Shown: in pieces, positions 20,644 to 28,233 of the stretch
Layout of the letters: every line of letters starts with the position of its first letter
Numbering within the stretch: position 1 is the stretch's first letter
NCBI GenBank assembly: GCA_019423755.1
Contig: JAHZAU010000025.1
Span: forward strand, 1 to 28,233
DNA: 28,233 nt
Source of the DNA: Oscillospiraceae bacterium
GTDB lineage: Bacteria > Bacillota > Clostridia > Oscillospirales > Ruminococcaceae
Direction: 5' to 3'
Made by a program: the position numbers and the translations under genes
The notes under the pieces: generated by a model
The model's input: only the letters and a program-made list of their open reading frames with translations
Told to the model about the DNA's origin: nothing
The model's database searches: none

Positions 20644-21843
20644 TTAGTCGTTAACTCTGGTAACAACGCCGGAACCAACGGTACGGCCGCCTTCACGGAT
20701 AGCGAAGCGCAGACCTTCCTCGATAGCGATGGGGGTGATCAGCTCAACGTCCATCTCTACGTTATCACCAGGCATGCACATCTCTACGCCTTCGGGCAGA
20801 GCGATAACGCCGGTAACGTCGGTAGTTCTGAAGAAGAACTGAGGTCTGTAGTTGTTGAAGAAAGGAGTATGACGGCCGCCTTCGTCCTTTTTCAGAACGT
20901 AAACCTGGCCATGGAATTTGGTGTGGGGATGGATGGAACCGGGTTTGCACAGTACCTGACCACGTTTGATGTCAGTTCTCTGAACACCACGCAGCAGAGC
21001 ACCGATGTTATCACCAGCCTCAGCGAAGTCCAGCAGTTTGCGGAACATCTCGATACCGGTAACAACGGTCTTCATCTTCTCTTCCTGCAGGCCGACGATC
21101 TCAACCTCTTCGGAGAGTTTCAGAACGCCTCTCTCAACTCTACCGGTAGCAACAGTACCACGGCCGGTGATGGTGAAGACGTCCTCAACGGGCATCAGGA
21201 AGGGCAGGTTTTCGTTTCTCTCAGGAGTGGGGATGTACTCGTCAACTTTAGCCATCAGCTCATAGATGGGAGCGTAAGCTTCGTTGGACGGATCATCGGG
21301 AGCTTCCAGAGCTTTCAGAGCGGAACCAACAACGATGGGGGTGTCATCGCCCGGGAACTCGTACTCGTTGAGCAGGTCGCGAACTTCCATCTCAACCAGT
21401 TCCAGCAGCTCGGGGTCGTCAACCTGGTCAGCTTTGTTGAGGAATACTACGATGTAGGGAACGCCTACCTGACGGGAGAGCAGGATGTGCTCACGGGTCT
21501 GGGGCATCGGGCCATCAGCAGCGGAAACAACCAGGATAGCGCCGTCCATCTGAGCAGCACCGGTGATCATGTTCTTAACGTAGTCAGCATGTCCGGGGCA
21601 GTCAACGTGAGCGTAGTGTCTGTTGTCGGTCTCGTACTCAACGTGAGCGGTGTTGATGGTAATACCACGCTCTCTCTCTTCCGGAGCCTTATCGATGTTA
21701 GCGTAGTCTTCGAATTTAGCCTGGCCTTTCAGGGACAGAGCTTTGGTGATAGCAGCGGTCAGAGTGGTTTTGCCGTGGTCTACGTGACCGATGGTACCAA
21801 TGTTAACATGGGGCTTGGTTCTTTCGAATTTAGCTTTTGCCAT
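20644..21843 (-). CDS. tuf: Elongation factor Tu
   Basis: A 399-residue GTPase that brings aminoacyl-tRNA to the ribosome. GTP-binding motifs are G1 GHVDHGKT (~19-26), G2/effector RGITINTAH, G3 DCPGH (~81-85) and G4 NKAD (~136-139, where many homologues have NKCD). Domains 2 and 3 are complete (FTITGRGTVATGRVERG, RTTDVTGVI, FAIREGGRTVGSGVV). AGGGAGG lies before the ATG. It follows fusA by 172 bp, a gap with its own promoter, and is ended by a strong terminator. Codon use is strongly biased, as expected for a highly expressed gene. Confidence 0.98.
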   Translation of the reverse strand: MAKAKFERTKPHVNIGTIGHVDHGKTTLTAAITKALSLKGQAKFEDYANIDKAPEERERGITINTAHVEYETDNRHYAHVDCPGHADYVKNMITGAAQMDGAILVVSAADGPMPQTREHILLSRQVGVPYIVVFLNKADQVDDPELLELVEMEVRDLLNEYEFPGDDTPIVVGSALKALEAPDDPSNEAYAPIYELMAKVDEYIPTPERNENLPFLMPVEDVFTITGRGTVATGRVERGVLKLSEEVEIVGLQEEKMKTVVTGIEMFRKLLDFAEAGDNIGALLRGVQRTDIKRGQVLCKPGSIHPHTKFHGQVYVLKKDEGGRHTPFFNNYRPQFFFRTTDVTGVIALPEGVEMCMPGDNVEMDVELITPIAIEEGLRFAIREGGRTVGSGVVTRVND

Positions 21844-21938
21844 TGTTGAAAATCCTCCCTTGTGTAAGAGAAACCGCAGGACAAAGGGCCTTTCGGCCCC
21901 TTCGCCCCGGGAAATCCCTTGGAATTATAATAAAATGC

Positions 21939-21958
21939 GTTACAATTCGTATTGTAAC
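21939..21958. promoter_or_regulatory. Perfect palindrome overlapping the tuf promoter -10
   Basis: GTTACAAT (21939-21946) and ATTGTAAC (21951-21958) are perfect 8-bp inverted arms around TCGT. The right arm includes the -10 hexamer of the tuf promoter (21951-21956), so it is positioned like an operator. No regulator is known to me. Confidence 0.55.
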
Positions 21959-21979
21959 AAGTTATTCCTGAAAAATCAA
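21951..21979 (-). promoter_or_regulatory. Internal promoter of tuf
   Basis: On the minus strand TTGATT (21979-21974) and TACAAT (21956-21951) are 17 bp apart in the fusA-tuf gap. It would allow tuf expression in addition to readthrough from rpsL-rpsG-fusA. A second TATAAT-like site (minus 21929-21924) lacks a -35. Confidence 0.65.
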
Positions 21980-22015
21980 GTGCAATCGCCCAAAATCAGC
22001 GAAAACAAAGGCAGA

Positions 22016-24094
22016 TTACGCCTTAGATCTGGAGCTGATGATCTTCTCAGAAACGCTCTTCGGAACCTCAGTGTAGTGAGAAGGCTCCATGGTGTACTGG
22101 CCACGGCCCTGAGTCTTGGAACGCAGGTCGGTAGCGTAACCGAACATTTCAGACAGCGGTACGAAAGCATTGATCTGCTGAACACCGTGACGAGCATCCA
22201 TACCCTGGATCTGACCACGGCGGGAGTTCAGGTCGCCCATTACATCGCCCAGATAGTCATCGGGGGTGATAACGGTAACCTTCATGATGGGCTCCAGCAG
22301 GACCGGATCACCCTTCTTCATAGCCTCTTTGAAGGCCATAGAACCGGCGATCTTGAAGGCCATTTCAGAGGAGTCGACCTCGTGGAAGGAGCCATCGTAC
22401 AGGGTAACTTTAACGTCAACGACGGGGTAAGCAGCCAGAACACCGGCCTGCATTGCGCCCTGGATACCAGCGTCAACAGCGGGGATGTATTCCTTCGGAA
22501 TGGCACCACCGACGATAGCGTTGACAAACTCGTAGCCTTTGCCGCTTTCGTTGGGTTCGGTCTTGATCTTAACATGACCGTACTGACCTTTACCACCGGA
22601 CTGACGAGCGTACTTCATGTCGATGTCAGCGCCCTTGCGGATGGTCTCTTTGTAAGCAACCTGAGGTTTACCTACGTTAGCCTCTACCTTGAATTCACGC
22701 AGCAGACGGTCAACGATGATCTCCAGGTGGAGCTCACCCATACCAGCGATGATGGTCTGACCGGTTTCTTCATCGGTGTAGGTCTTGAAGGTCGGGTCTT
22801 CTTCTGCCAGTTTTGCCAGCGCCAGACCCATCTTCTCCTGACCAGCTTTGGTCTTGGGCTCGATGGCAACGCGGATAACCGGCTCCGGGAATTCCATGGA
22901 TTCCAGGATGATGGGGTGCTTCTCGTCGCAGAGGGTATCACCAGTGGTGACCTTCTTCACGCCGACAGCAGCAGCGATATCGCCAGCGTAGCAAGCGTCG
23001 ATATCTTTTCTGTGGTTGGCGTGCATCTGCAGGATACGACCGATTCTCTCGGTGTGGCCCTTGGTAGCGTTGAGAACGGTGTCGCCGGTGTGGACGATAC
23101 CGGAGTAAACGCGGAAGAAGCACAGCTTACCAACGTAGGGGTCGGTAGCGATCTTGAAGGCCAGAGCTGCGAAGGGAGCATTATCGTCAGACGGTCTCTC
23201 TTCTTCCTCATCGGTATCCAGGCTTACGCCTTTGATGTGAGCGATGTCGGTAGGAGCGGGCATGTAGTCTACGATAGCATCCAGCAGCTTCTGAACGCCT
23301 TTGTTTTTATGAGAGGAACCGCAAACAACGGGAACCATCTTGTTGTCGATGGTGTCGCGGCGGATAGCGGCCTTCATCTCTTCGATGGTGAGCTCCTCAC
23401 CTTCCAGGTATTTCTCCATGAGAGCCTCGTCGGACTCTGCGATGGACTCAACCAGTTTGGTGCGGTACTCGTTGGCTTTGTCTACCATGTCAGCCGGGAT
23501 GTCTACGATAGAGATATCCACGCCCTTGTCGTCATTGTAGATGTAAGCCTTCATCTCCAGCAGGTCGATGATGCCCTGGAAGAAGTTCTCGGCGCCGATG
23601 GGCAGCTGCAGCGGAACTGCGTTGCATTTCAGGCGGTCGTGGATCATGTCCAGAACATTGTAGAAATCAGCGCCCATGATGTCCATCTTGTTGACGTAGA
23701 TCATTCTGGGAACGCGGTATTTATCGGCCTGGCGCCATACAGTCTCAGACTGAGGCTCAACACCGCCCTTAGCGCACATTACGGTAACAGAACCGTCCAG
23801 AACGCGCAGGGAGCGCTCTACCTCAACGGTAAAGTCAACGTGGCCGGGGGTGTCGATGATGTTGATGCGGTGGTTTTTCCAATAGCAGGTGGTTGCAGCA
23901 GAGGTGATGGTGATACCTCTCTCCTGCTCCTGAACCATCCAGTCCATGGTGGCAGTACCATCATGGGTCTCACCGATCTTGTGGTTGATACCGGTGTAGT
24001 ACAGGATACGCTCAGTAGTGGTGGTTTTACCAGCATCGATGTGCGCCATTATGCCTATGTTACGAGTCAGTGCTAAAGATACGTCTCTTGGCAT
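22016..24094 (-). CDS. fusA: Elongation factor G
   Basis: A 692-residue translocation GTPase. The ATG at 24094 is chosen because GGAGG lies 6 bp upstream and the product starts canonically as MPRDVSLALTRNIGIMAHID; 44 further codons remain open upstream but are leader. GTP motifs are AHIDAGKTT (~17-25), DTPGHVDF (~81-88) and NKMD (~135-138). Domains II-V follow, with GMGELHLEI and the domain IV RQSGGKGQYGHVKI. It lies in the conserved str order rpsL-rpsG-fusA-tuf, about 190 bp after rpsG. Confidence 0.98.
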   Translation of the reverse strand: MPRDVSLALTRNIGIMAHIDAGKTTTTERILYYTGINHKIGETHDGTATMDWMVQEQERGITITSAATTCYWKNHRINIIDTPGHVDFTVEVERSLRVLDGSVTVMCAKGGVEPQSETVWRQADKYRVPRMIYVNKMDIMGADFYNVLDMIHDRLKCNAVPLQLPIGAENFFQGIIDLLEMKAYIYNDDKGVDISIVDIPADMVDKANEYRTKLVESIAESDEALMEKYLEGEELTIEEMKAAIRRDTIDNKMVPVVCGSSHKNKGVQKLLDAIVDYMPAPTDIAHIKGVSLDTDEEEERPSDDNAPFAALAFKIATDPYVGKLCFFRVYSGIVHTGDTVLNATKGHTERIGRILQMHANHRKDIDACYAGDIAAAVGVKKVTTGDTLCDEKHPIILESMEFPEPVIRVAIEPKTKAGQEKMGLALAKLAEEDPTFKTYTDEETGQTIIAGMGELHLEIIVDRLLREFKVEANVGKPQVAYKETIRKGADIDMKYARQSGGKGQYGHVKIKTEPNESGKGYEFVNAIVGGAIPKEYIPAVDAGIQGAMQAGVLAAYPVVDVKVTLYDGSFHEVDSSEMAFKIAGSMAFKEAMKKGDPVLLEPIMKVTVITPDDYLGDVMGDLNSRRGQIQGMDARHGVQQINAFVPLSEMFGYATDLRSKTQGRGQYTMEPSHYTEVPKSVSEKIISSRSKA

Positions 24095-24242
24095 ATTGTC
24101 CTCCATCCGTTTGTTTTCGTTTATAAACTTCTTTATGAAGCGAGCCTCATCACGGCGAAGGTACCGCCAGCACTGAGGGAATCCTCCATAAACATAAGGC
24201 TGGCGCCTGTCCCGCAGGGCAGACACCCAACCATCTTACGAA

Positions 24243-24267
24243 CCGGCGCCCCAAAAGGAGCCGCCGG
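24243..24267 (-). other. GC-rich hairpin in the rpsG-fusA spacer
   Basis: CCGGCG and CGCCGG arms with further GC pairs around a TTTT loop occur just after the rpsG stop. There is no T tract, so it is more likely an RNA processing or stability element than a terminator. Confidence 0.4.
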
Positions 24268-24283
24268 AGGTACGCTGCAGAAA

Positions 24284-24754
24284 TTAGAATCTGTAATGAG
24301 CGAAAGCCTTGTTTGCTTCTGCCATTTTGTGTGTATCTTCGCGTTTCTTCACAGCAGCACCGGTGCCGTTGATAGCATCAACGATCTCACCAGCCAGACG
24401 CTCTTTCATGGTCTTTTCAGAACGAGCTCTGGAGTAGGTGGTCAGCCATCTCAGACCCAGGGTCTGACGTCTGGCAGGACGAACCTCCATAGGTACCTGA
24501 TAGGTAGCACCACCGATACGGCGAGCCTTTACCTCCAGGCTGGGCATGATGTTCTCGAGCGCTTCTTTGAAAGCCTCCAGGGCATCTTTACCGGTTTTTT
24601 CTGCTACGATTTCGAATGCGCCGTAAACGATCTTCTGGGCAACACCCTTCTTACCGTCATACATAACGTTGTTGATCAGACGGGTGACCAGTTTGGAATT
24701 GTACAGCGGATCCGGCAGTACATCACGTTTAGCGATTTGACCTCTTCTTGGCAC
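24284..24754 (-). CDS. rpsG: 30S ribosomal protein uS7
   Basis: A 156-residue primary assembly protein of the 30S head. The start is GTG at 24754, giving (M)PRRGQIAKRDVLPDPLYNSK, which matches the family N-terminus; AAGGAGG lies 8 bp upstream. An in-frame ATG at 24772 overlaps that ribosome binding site and would add six non-conserved residues. The C-terminal MAEANKAFAHYRF is canonical. The 167-bp spacer to rpsL contains possible hairpins and a weak promoter-like TTGTCA-17-TATCAT. Confidence 0.97.
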   Translation of the reverse strand: MPRRGQIAKRDVLPDPLYNSKLVTRLINNVMYDGKKGVAQKIVYGAFEIVAEKTGKDALEAFKEALENIMPSLEVKARRIGGATYQVPMEVRPARRQTLGLRWLTTYSRARSEKTMKERLAGEIVDAINGTGAAVKKREDTHKMAEANKAFAHYRF

Positions 24755-24921
24755 TTCGCTTCCCTCCTTCACATAATGATATCATAGGTACTCGAAAGTG
24801 ACAAAACTCCCGTTGCCAATGTGAGGCCTTCTATGCGCCATGGGAGGTGCTCCCTCTTCTTGGCTATATAAAAAGCTCACACGAGCGAAACTTTGTTTGC
24901 TAAGAGCAGATCGGGGTTTTA

Positions 24922-25347
24922 TTACTTCTTGGCACCAGCCTTCGGACGTTTCGCACCGTATTTGGAACGGGACTGGTTTCTGTTTGCAACACCCTGAGTA
25001 TCCAGAGTACCGCGGATGATGTGGTAACGAACACCAGGCAGGTCCTTTACACGGCCGCCACGGATCAGAACAACAGAGTGCTCCTGCAGGTTATGGCCGA
25101 TACCAGGAATGTAAGCGGTAGCCTCGATTCCGTTGGACAGTCTAACTCTTGCTACTTTACGAAGAGCGGAGTTCGGTTTCTTCGGGGTCTGGGTTCTGAT
25201 TGCAGTACATACACCACGTTTCTGCGGAGAGTTCTGATCGATAGCTTCTCTTTTCTGAGAGTTCCAGCCTTTCAGAAGAGCAGGAGCAGTAGATTTTTTA
25301 ACGACGTCCTCTCTGCCTTTGCGAACTAATTGGTTAAAGGTTGGCAT
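24922..25347 (-). CDS. rpsL: 30S ribosomal protein uS12
   Basis: A 141-residue protein of the decoding centre. The ATG at 25347 has AAGGAGG upstream and gives the canonical MPTFNQLVRKGRE; the open frame further upstream is leader. The LKGWNSQKREAIDQNS region is the insertion seen in Gram-positive uS12. The two segments where streptomycin-resistance changes occur have wild-type lysines (TPKKPNSALRK, and GGRVKDLPGVRYH). It is the first gene of the str unit. The L7Ae-like protein gene often found between rpoC and rpsL in Bacillus is absent. Confidence 0.98.
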   Translation of the reverse strand: MPTFNQLVRKGREDVVKKSTAPALLKGWNSQKREAIDQNSPQKRGVCTAIRTQTPKKPNSALRKVARVRLSNGIEATAYIPGIGHNLQEHSVVLIRGGRVKDLPGVRYHIIRGTLDTQGVANRNQSRSKYGAKRPKAGAKK

Positions 25348-25456
25348 ATTGCACCTCCTTACATAGATTGCCGGGCCTTTGGCCCTCGGTTTACTCGGCT
25401 TGGGACCGGTTTTCTTTGGGAAAAATCCCCTCGAAAACAAGTCCTGCCAATTAAAT

Positions 25457-25485
25457 ATTTTACCATCGCCCTTTGTCTGTGTCAA
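25457..25485 (-). promoter_or_regulatory. Promoter of rpsL-rpsG-fusA
   Basis: On the minus strand a perfect TTGACA (25485-25480) and TAAAAT (25462-25457) are 17 bp apart, the same strong design as the rplU promoter. The leader to rpsL is about 100 bases and contains a GGGCC-AAA-GGCCC hairpin. The 319-bp rpoC-rpsL gap holds only this promoter, the leader and the rpoC terminator. Confidence 0.88.
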
Positions 25486-25603
25486 CAATTTTGTTCTGCA
25501 CGTTTGTACCAATTTTCTTATAGGGCGCGCGGCCTTTCTTTGGACAACCCGAAGCATTCTCCCCGTATTTTGCCCAGCTTCTGCCGTTTTATGCCTTCCC
25601 GAG

Positions 25604-25645
25604 CAAAAAAGCCCCCTCCCCCGGCAGCCGGGAGAGGGAGCTTTG
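25604..25645 (-). terminator. Terminator after rpoC
   Basis: On the minus strand AAAGCTCCCTCTCCCGG pairs with CCGGGGGAGGGGGCTTTTTT, with two mismatches, and ends in six T. It separates rpoBC from the rpsL unit. Confidence 0.9.
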
Positions 25646-25666
25646 ATCCTTGCTATTTGGTTTTGA

Positions 25667-28233
25667 CTATTCTTCCATCTGGCTCTGGATTGCAGAAGCA
25701 ACCACATCGCCGTAGAAGTCGCCGCCGGCGTCCCGGTTGGGGACGATGGGAGCCGCAGTCTCCTCGGCGCCGGTCTCTTCCCCTTCGGGAACTTCCGGCT
25801 CCAGCCGCTCCACGATGCCGGTACCGGCCGGGATGAGCTTACCGATGATGACGTTCTCCTTGAGGCCCTGCAGCGGGTCAACCTTGCCCTTGATGGCAGC
25901 TTCGGTCAGGACACGGGTGGTCTCCTGGAAGGAAGCGGCGGACATGAAGGAGTCGGTGGCCAGAGAAGCCTTGGTGATACCCATGAGCACGGCGTGGCCC
26001 ACAGCGGGGGTACGCTTGATGCCGTCCTGGGCTTCCAGCTCCAGCAGCTCCTCGTTGGCAGCCCGGACGTCGGACTTGTCAACCAGAGAGCCGGTGATCA
26101 GCTTGGTGTCGCCGCCGTCGTCGATGCGGACCTTGCGGAGCATCTGGCGGACGATAACCTCGATGTGCTTATCGTTGATGTCAACGCCCTGGGTACGGTA
26201 TACGCGCTGTACCTCTTTGATCAGGTAGTCCTGAACGGCCAGCTCGCCGTTGACTGCCAGGATCTCAGCCGGTTCTACCGAGCCTTCGGTGATCAGCTGG
26301 CCTTTTTCCACGTGCGCGCCTTCCTCCACGATGATCTTGGAGTCGAAGGGTACGATCTTGGTGAAGACCTCGCCGTCGGCGCTGGTCACATTGACGGTGT
26401 TGGCGCCCTTGTGGTCCAGACGGAAGTTGGCGGTACCTTCCACGTGGCTGATGATGGCAGCGTTCTTGGGCTTACGGGCCTCGAACAGCTCCTCAACGCG
26501 GGGAAGACCCTGGGTAATATCGCTGGCGGAAGCGACACCGCCGGTGTGGAAGGTACGCATGGTCAGCTGGGTACCAGGCTCACCGATGGACTGAGCGGAG
26601 ATAACGCCCACGGCCTCACCGATGCCAACAGGCTGGCCGTTGGCCAGGTTGGAGCCGTAGCACTTGGCGCAAACGCCCTTCTTGGCAGCGCAGTTGAGGA
26701 TGGAACGGATCTTCACCTCGGTGATGCCGGCATCCACGATGCGCTGGGCGGTCTTTTCGTCCACCATCTTGTCGCGGGTGGCCAGTACTTCGCCGGTCTT
26801 GGGATCGACCACATCGTCCGCCACATAACGGCCGGTGAGACGCTCGGCCAGACCTTCGATAACACGGCCGGAATCGGTAATATCGTAAACCACGATACCT
26901 TCGTGGGTGCCGCAGTCGTCGCAGCGGATGATAACATCCTGAGAAACGTCGACCAGACGGCGGGTCAGGTAACCGGAGTCTGCGGTACGCAGTGCGGTAT
27001 CGGCCAGACCTTTCCGTGCGCCTCGGGAGGAGTTGAAGTACTCCAAGATGGTGAGGCCTTCACGGTAGTTAGACTTAATCGGGATTTCGATCGCCTTACC
27101 GGAGGTGTTGGCGATCAGTCCGCGCATACCAGCCAGCTGACGGATCTGCTCCATAGAACCACGCGCACCGGAATCCGCCATCATGAAGATGGGGTTGCGC
27201 TCGCCGAAGGTCTTGGACAGTTCCTTCTTAACCTGCTCGGTGGTATCGTTCCAGGTCTTGATGACGCGGTCGTAACGTACCTCGTCGGAGATCAGACCAC
27301 GGTCGTACTGACGTTTGATCTGAGCGACCTTTTCGTCGGCCTGGCGGACCAGGTCGTGCTTGTTCTCGGGGATCAAGCAGTCGCTGACGGCGACGGTCAG
27401 GCCGGAACGGGTGGAATATTTGAAGCCCTGGTTCTTCACGCGGTCCAGTACCTCGGAGGTACGGACGGTACCGCAGGTGCGGATGCAGCGGTCGATGATC
27501 TTTCCAAGCTCCTTCTTGCGGACCAGGAAGGTGATCTCCAGGTCGAACTGATGTTCGCTGTCGGTACGGTCAACGAAGCCCAGATCCTGCGGGATGGGAT
27601 CGTTGAAGATGATGCGGCCCACGGTAGCGTCGATGATGCGGGAGATGCGTTTGCCGTTGATCTCCTTGCAGACGCGGACCTTAATGGGAGCATGCAGGCC
27701 AACCACACCAGCGTCGTAAGCCATCTTGGCCTCGTCGAAGTTGCGGAAGACCTTGCCGGCGCCGGGTTCGTCCTCGCGGACCATGGTCAGGTAGTAGGAA
27801 CCGAGCACCATGTCCTGGGTGGGGACGGTAACGGGGCGGCCGTCGGAAGGTTTGAGCAGGTTGCCGGCAGCCAGCATCAGGAAGCGGGCCTCTGCCTGAG
27901 CCTCGGCGGACAGCGGCAGATGGATAGCCATCTGGTCACCGTCGAAGTCGGCGTTGAAGGCGGTACATACCAGCGGATGCAGGCGGATAGCGCGGCCTTC
28001 TACCAGGATGGGTTCAAAGGCCTGGATACCCAGACGGTGCAGGGTAGGCGCACGGTTAAGCAGCACGGGGTGGTTCTTGATGACCACTTCCAGAGCGTCC
28101 CAAACTTCTTTCATAGCGCCGCGGTCTACCATCTTGCGGGCGTTCTTGATGTTGGTGGCGATCTCTTTGTCCACCAGACGCTTCATAACGAAGGGCTTGA
28201 ACAGCTCCAGAGCCATCTCCTTGGGCAGACCGC
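25667..28233 (-). CDS. rpoC: RNA polymerase subunit beta', C-terminal part (5' end outside the window)
   Basis: About 855 residues of the beta' subunit; the frame is open to the right edge, so the ATG at 28216 is internal. The fragment begins shortly before KPFVMKRLV and includes the catalytic magnesium site NADFDGDQMA, the secondary-channel/bridge-helix region (FMMADSGARGSMEQIRQLAGMRG), a four-Cys zinc site (CDDCG and CAAKKGVCAKC), and the trigger loop AQSIGEPGTQLTMRTFHTGG. The C-terminus ends in an acidic stretch (EVPEGEETGAEETAAP) before the stop. The order rpoC then rpsL-rpsG-fusA-tuf is the ancestral bacterial arrangement. Confidence 0.98.
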   Translation of the reverse strand, partial: GLPKEMALELFKPFVMKRLVDKEIATNIKNARKMVDRGAMKEVWDALEVVIKNHPVLLNRAPTLHRLGIQAFEPILVEGRAIRLHPLVCTAFNADFDGDQMAIHLPLSAEAQAEARFLMLAAGNLLKPSDGRPVTVPTQDMVLGSYYLTMVREDEPGAGKVFRNFDEAKMAYDAGVVGLHAPIKVRVCKEINGKRISRIIDATVGRIIFNDPIPQDLGFVDRTDSEHQFDLEITFLVRKKELGKIIDRCIRTCGTVRTSEVLDRVKNQGFKYSTRSGLTVAVSDCLIPENKHDLVRQADEKVAQIKRQYDRGLISDEVRYDRVIKTWNDTTEQVKKELSKTFGERNPIFMMADSGARGSMEQIRQLAGMRGLIANTSGKAIEIPIKSNYREGLTILEYFNSSRGARKGLADTALRTADSGYLTRRLVDVSQDVIIRCDDCGTHEGIVVYDITDSGRVIEGLAERLTGRYVADDVVDPKTGEVLATRDKMVDEKTAQRIVDAGITEVKIRSILNCAAKKGVCAKCYGSNLANGQPVGIGEAVGVISAQSIGEPGTQLTMRTFHTGGVASASDITQGLPRVEELFEARKPKNAAIISHVEGTANFRLDHKGANTVNVTSADGEVFTKIVPFDSKIIVEEGAHVEKGQLITEGSVEPAEILAVNGELAVQDYLIKEVQRVYRTQGVDINDKHIEVIVRQMLRKVRIDDGGDTKLITGSLVDKSDVRAANEELLELEAQDGIKRTPAVGHAVLMGITKASLATDSFMSAASFQETTRVLTEAAIKGKVDPLQGLKENVIIGKLIPAGTGIVERLEPEVPEGEETGAEETAAPIVPNRDAGGDFYGDVVASAIQSQMEE

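Noticed and set aside
21791..24076. A 761-residue plus-strand open frame opposite fusA
   Set aside because: It is antisense to EF-G, has no recognisable motif, and arises from the strong codon bias of a highly expressed gene.
24755..24772. Upstream ATG for rpsG at 24772
   Set aside because: It overlaps the AAGGAGG ribosome binding site of the GTG at 24754 and adds residues not found in the family.
25348..25881. Long N-terminal extension of the rpsL frame into the rpoC end
   Set aside because: The canonical uS12 start with AAGGAGG is at 25347, and the extension crosses the rpsL promoter and the rpoC terminator.

Overview
The window looks like part of a GC-rich Firmicutes chromosome of class Clostridia, plausibly an Oscillospirales (Ruminococcaceae-type) gut anaerobe. 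The reasons are: ribosomal protein bL27 with the cleavable MLRISMQFFA extension next to its protease Prp, Mini-RNase III, the YmfF/YmfH pair, a split-type glycine dehydrogenase homologue, a reverse rubrerythrin with an N-terminal rubredoxin domain, uS12 with the Gram-positive insertion, and many AGGAGG ribosome binding sites. Genus assignment is not possible from the sequence alone.

Layout. Bases 1-90 hold the end of an unidentified plus-strand gene and its terminator. A YfcE-type phosphoesterase (217-711, minus) is divergent from a three-gene plus-strand cluster of unknown function (866-2425) whose middle gene carries four near-identical ~99-bp repeats. A minus-strand operon follows, transcribed from 4381 down to 2484: a radical SAM protein, the RNA ligase-like phosphodiesterase ThpR, and an ArsC/Spx-family thioredoxin-fold protein. 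The last gene has an in-frame TGA exactly at the catalytic cysteine of the CxxC motif, followed by a stem-loop fitting the bacterial SECIS layout. I read it as a selenoprotein, a gene that an ordinary ORF caller breaks.

From 4518 to 9801 a plus-strand operon encodes divergent homologues of both glycine decarboxylase P-protein subunits, a COG3199-type ATP-NAD kinase-like protein and a MerR regulator with an effector domain. It has no GcvT or GcvH, and its promoter has the 19-bp spacer typical of MerR-controlled promoters. A lipoprotein gene (9907-10677) follows. Then come a reverse rubrerythrin (minus) with a structured promoter, a 59-residue Met/Asn-rich small ORF, and a YitT-family membrane protein.

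From about 11.8 kb to the right edge everything reads on the minus strand and is housekeeping. In order of transcription from the right edge: rpoC (its 5' part lies outside the window), then rpsL-rpsG-fusA-tuf, then ymfF-ymfH-lgt-folD, then rplU-prp-rpmA, then obgE-mrnC-yitT. Strong sigma-A-like promoters (TTGACA-17-TAAAAT) precede rpsL and rplU, and clear intrinsic terminators separate the units.

The main candidates for something undescribed are the UGA-containing ArsC/Spx-like gene and the GcvPAB-like/NAD-kinase-like/MerR operon. No CRISPR array, tRNA, rRNA, insertion sequence or prophage was seen.
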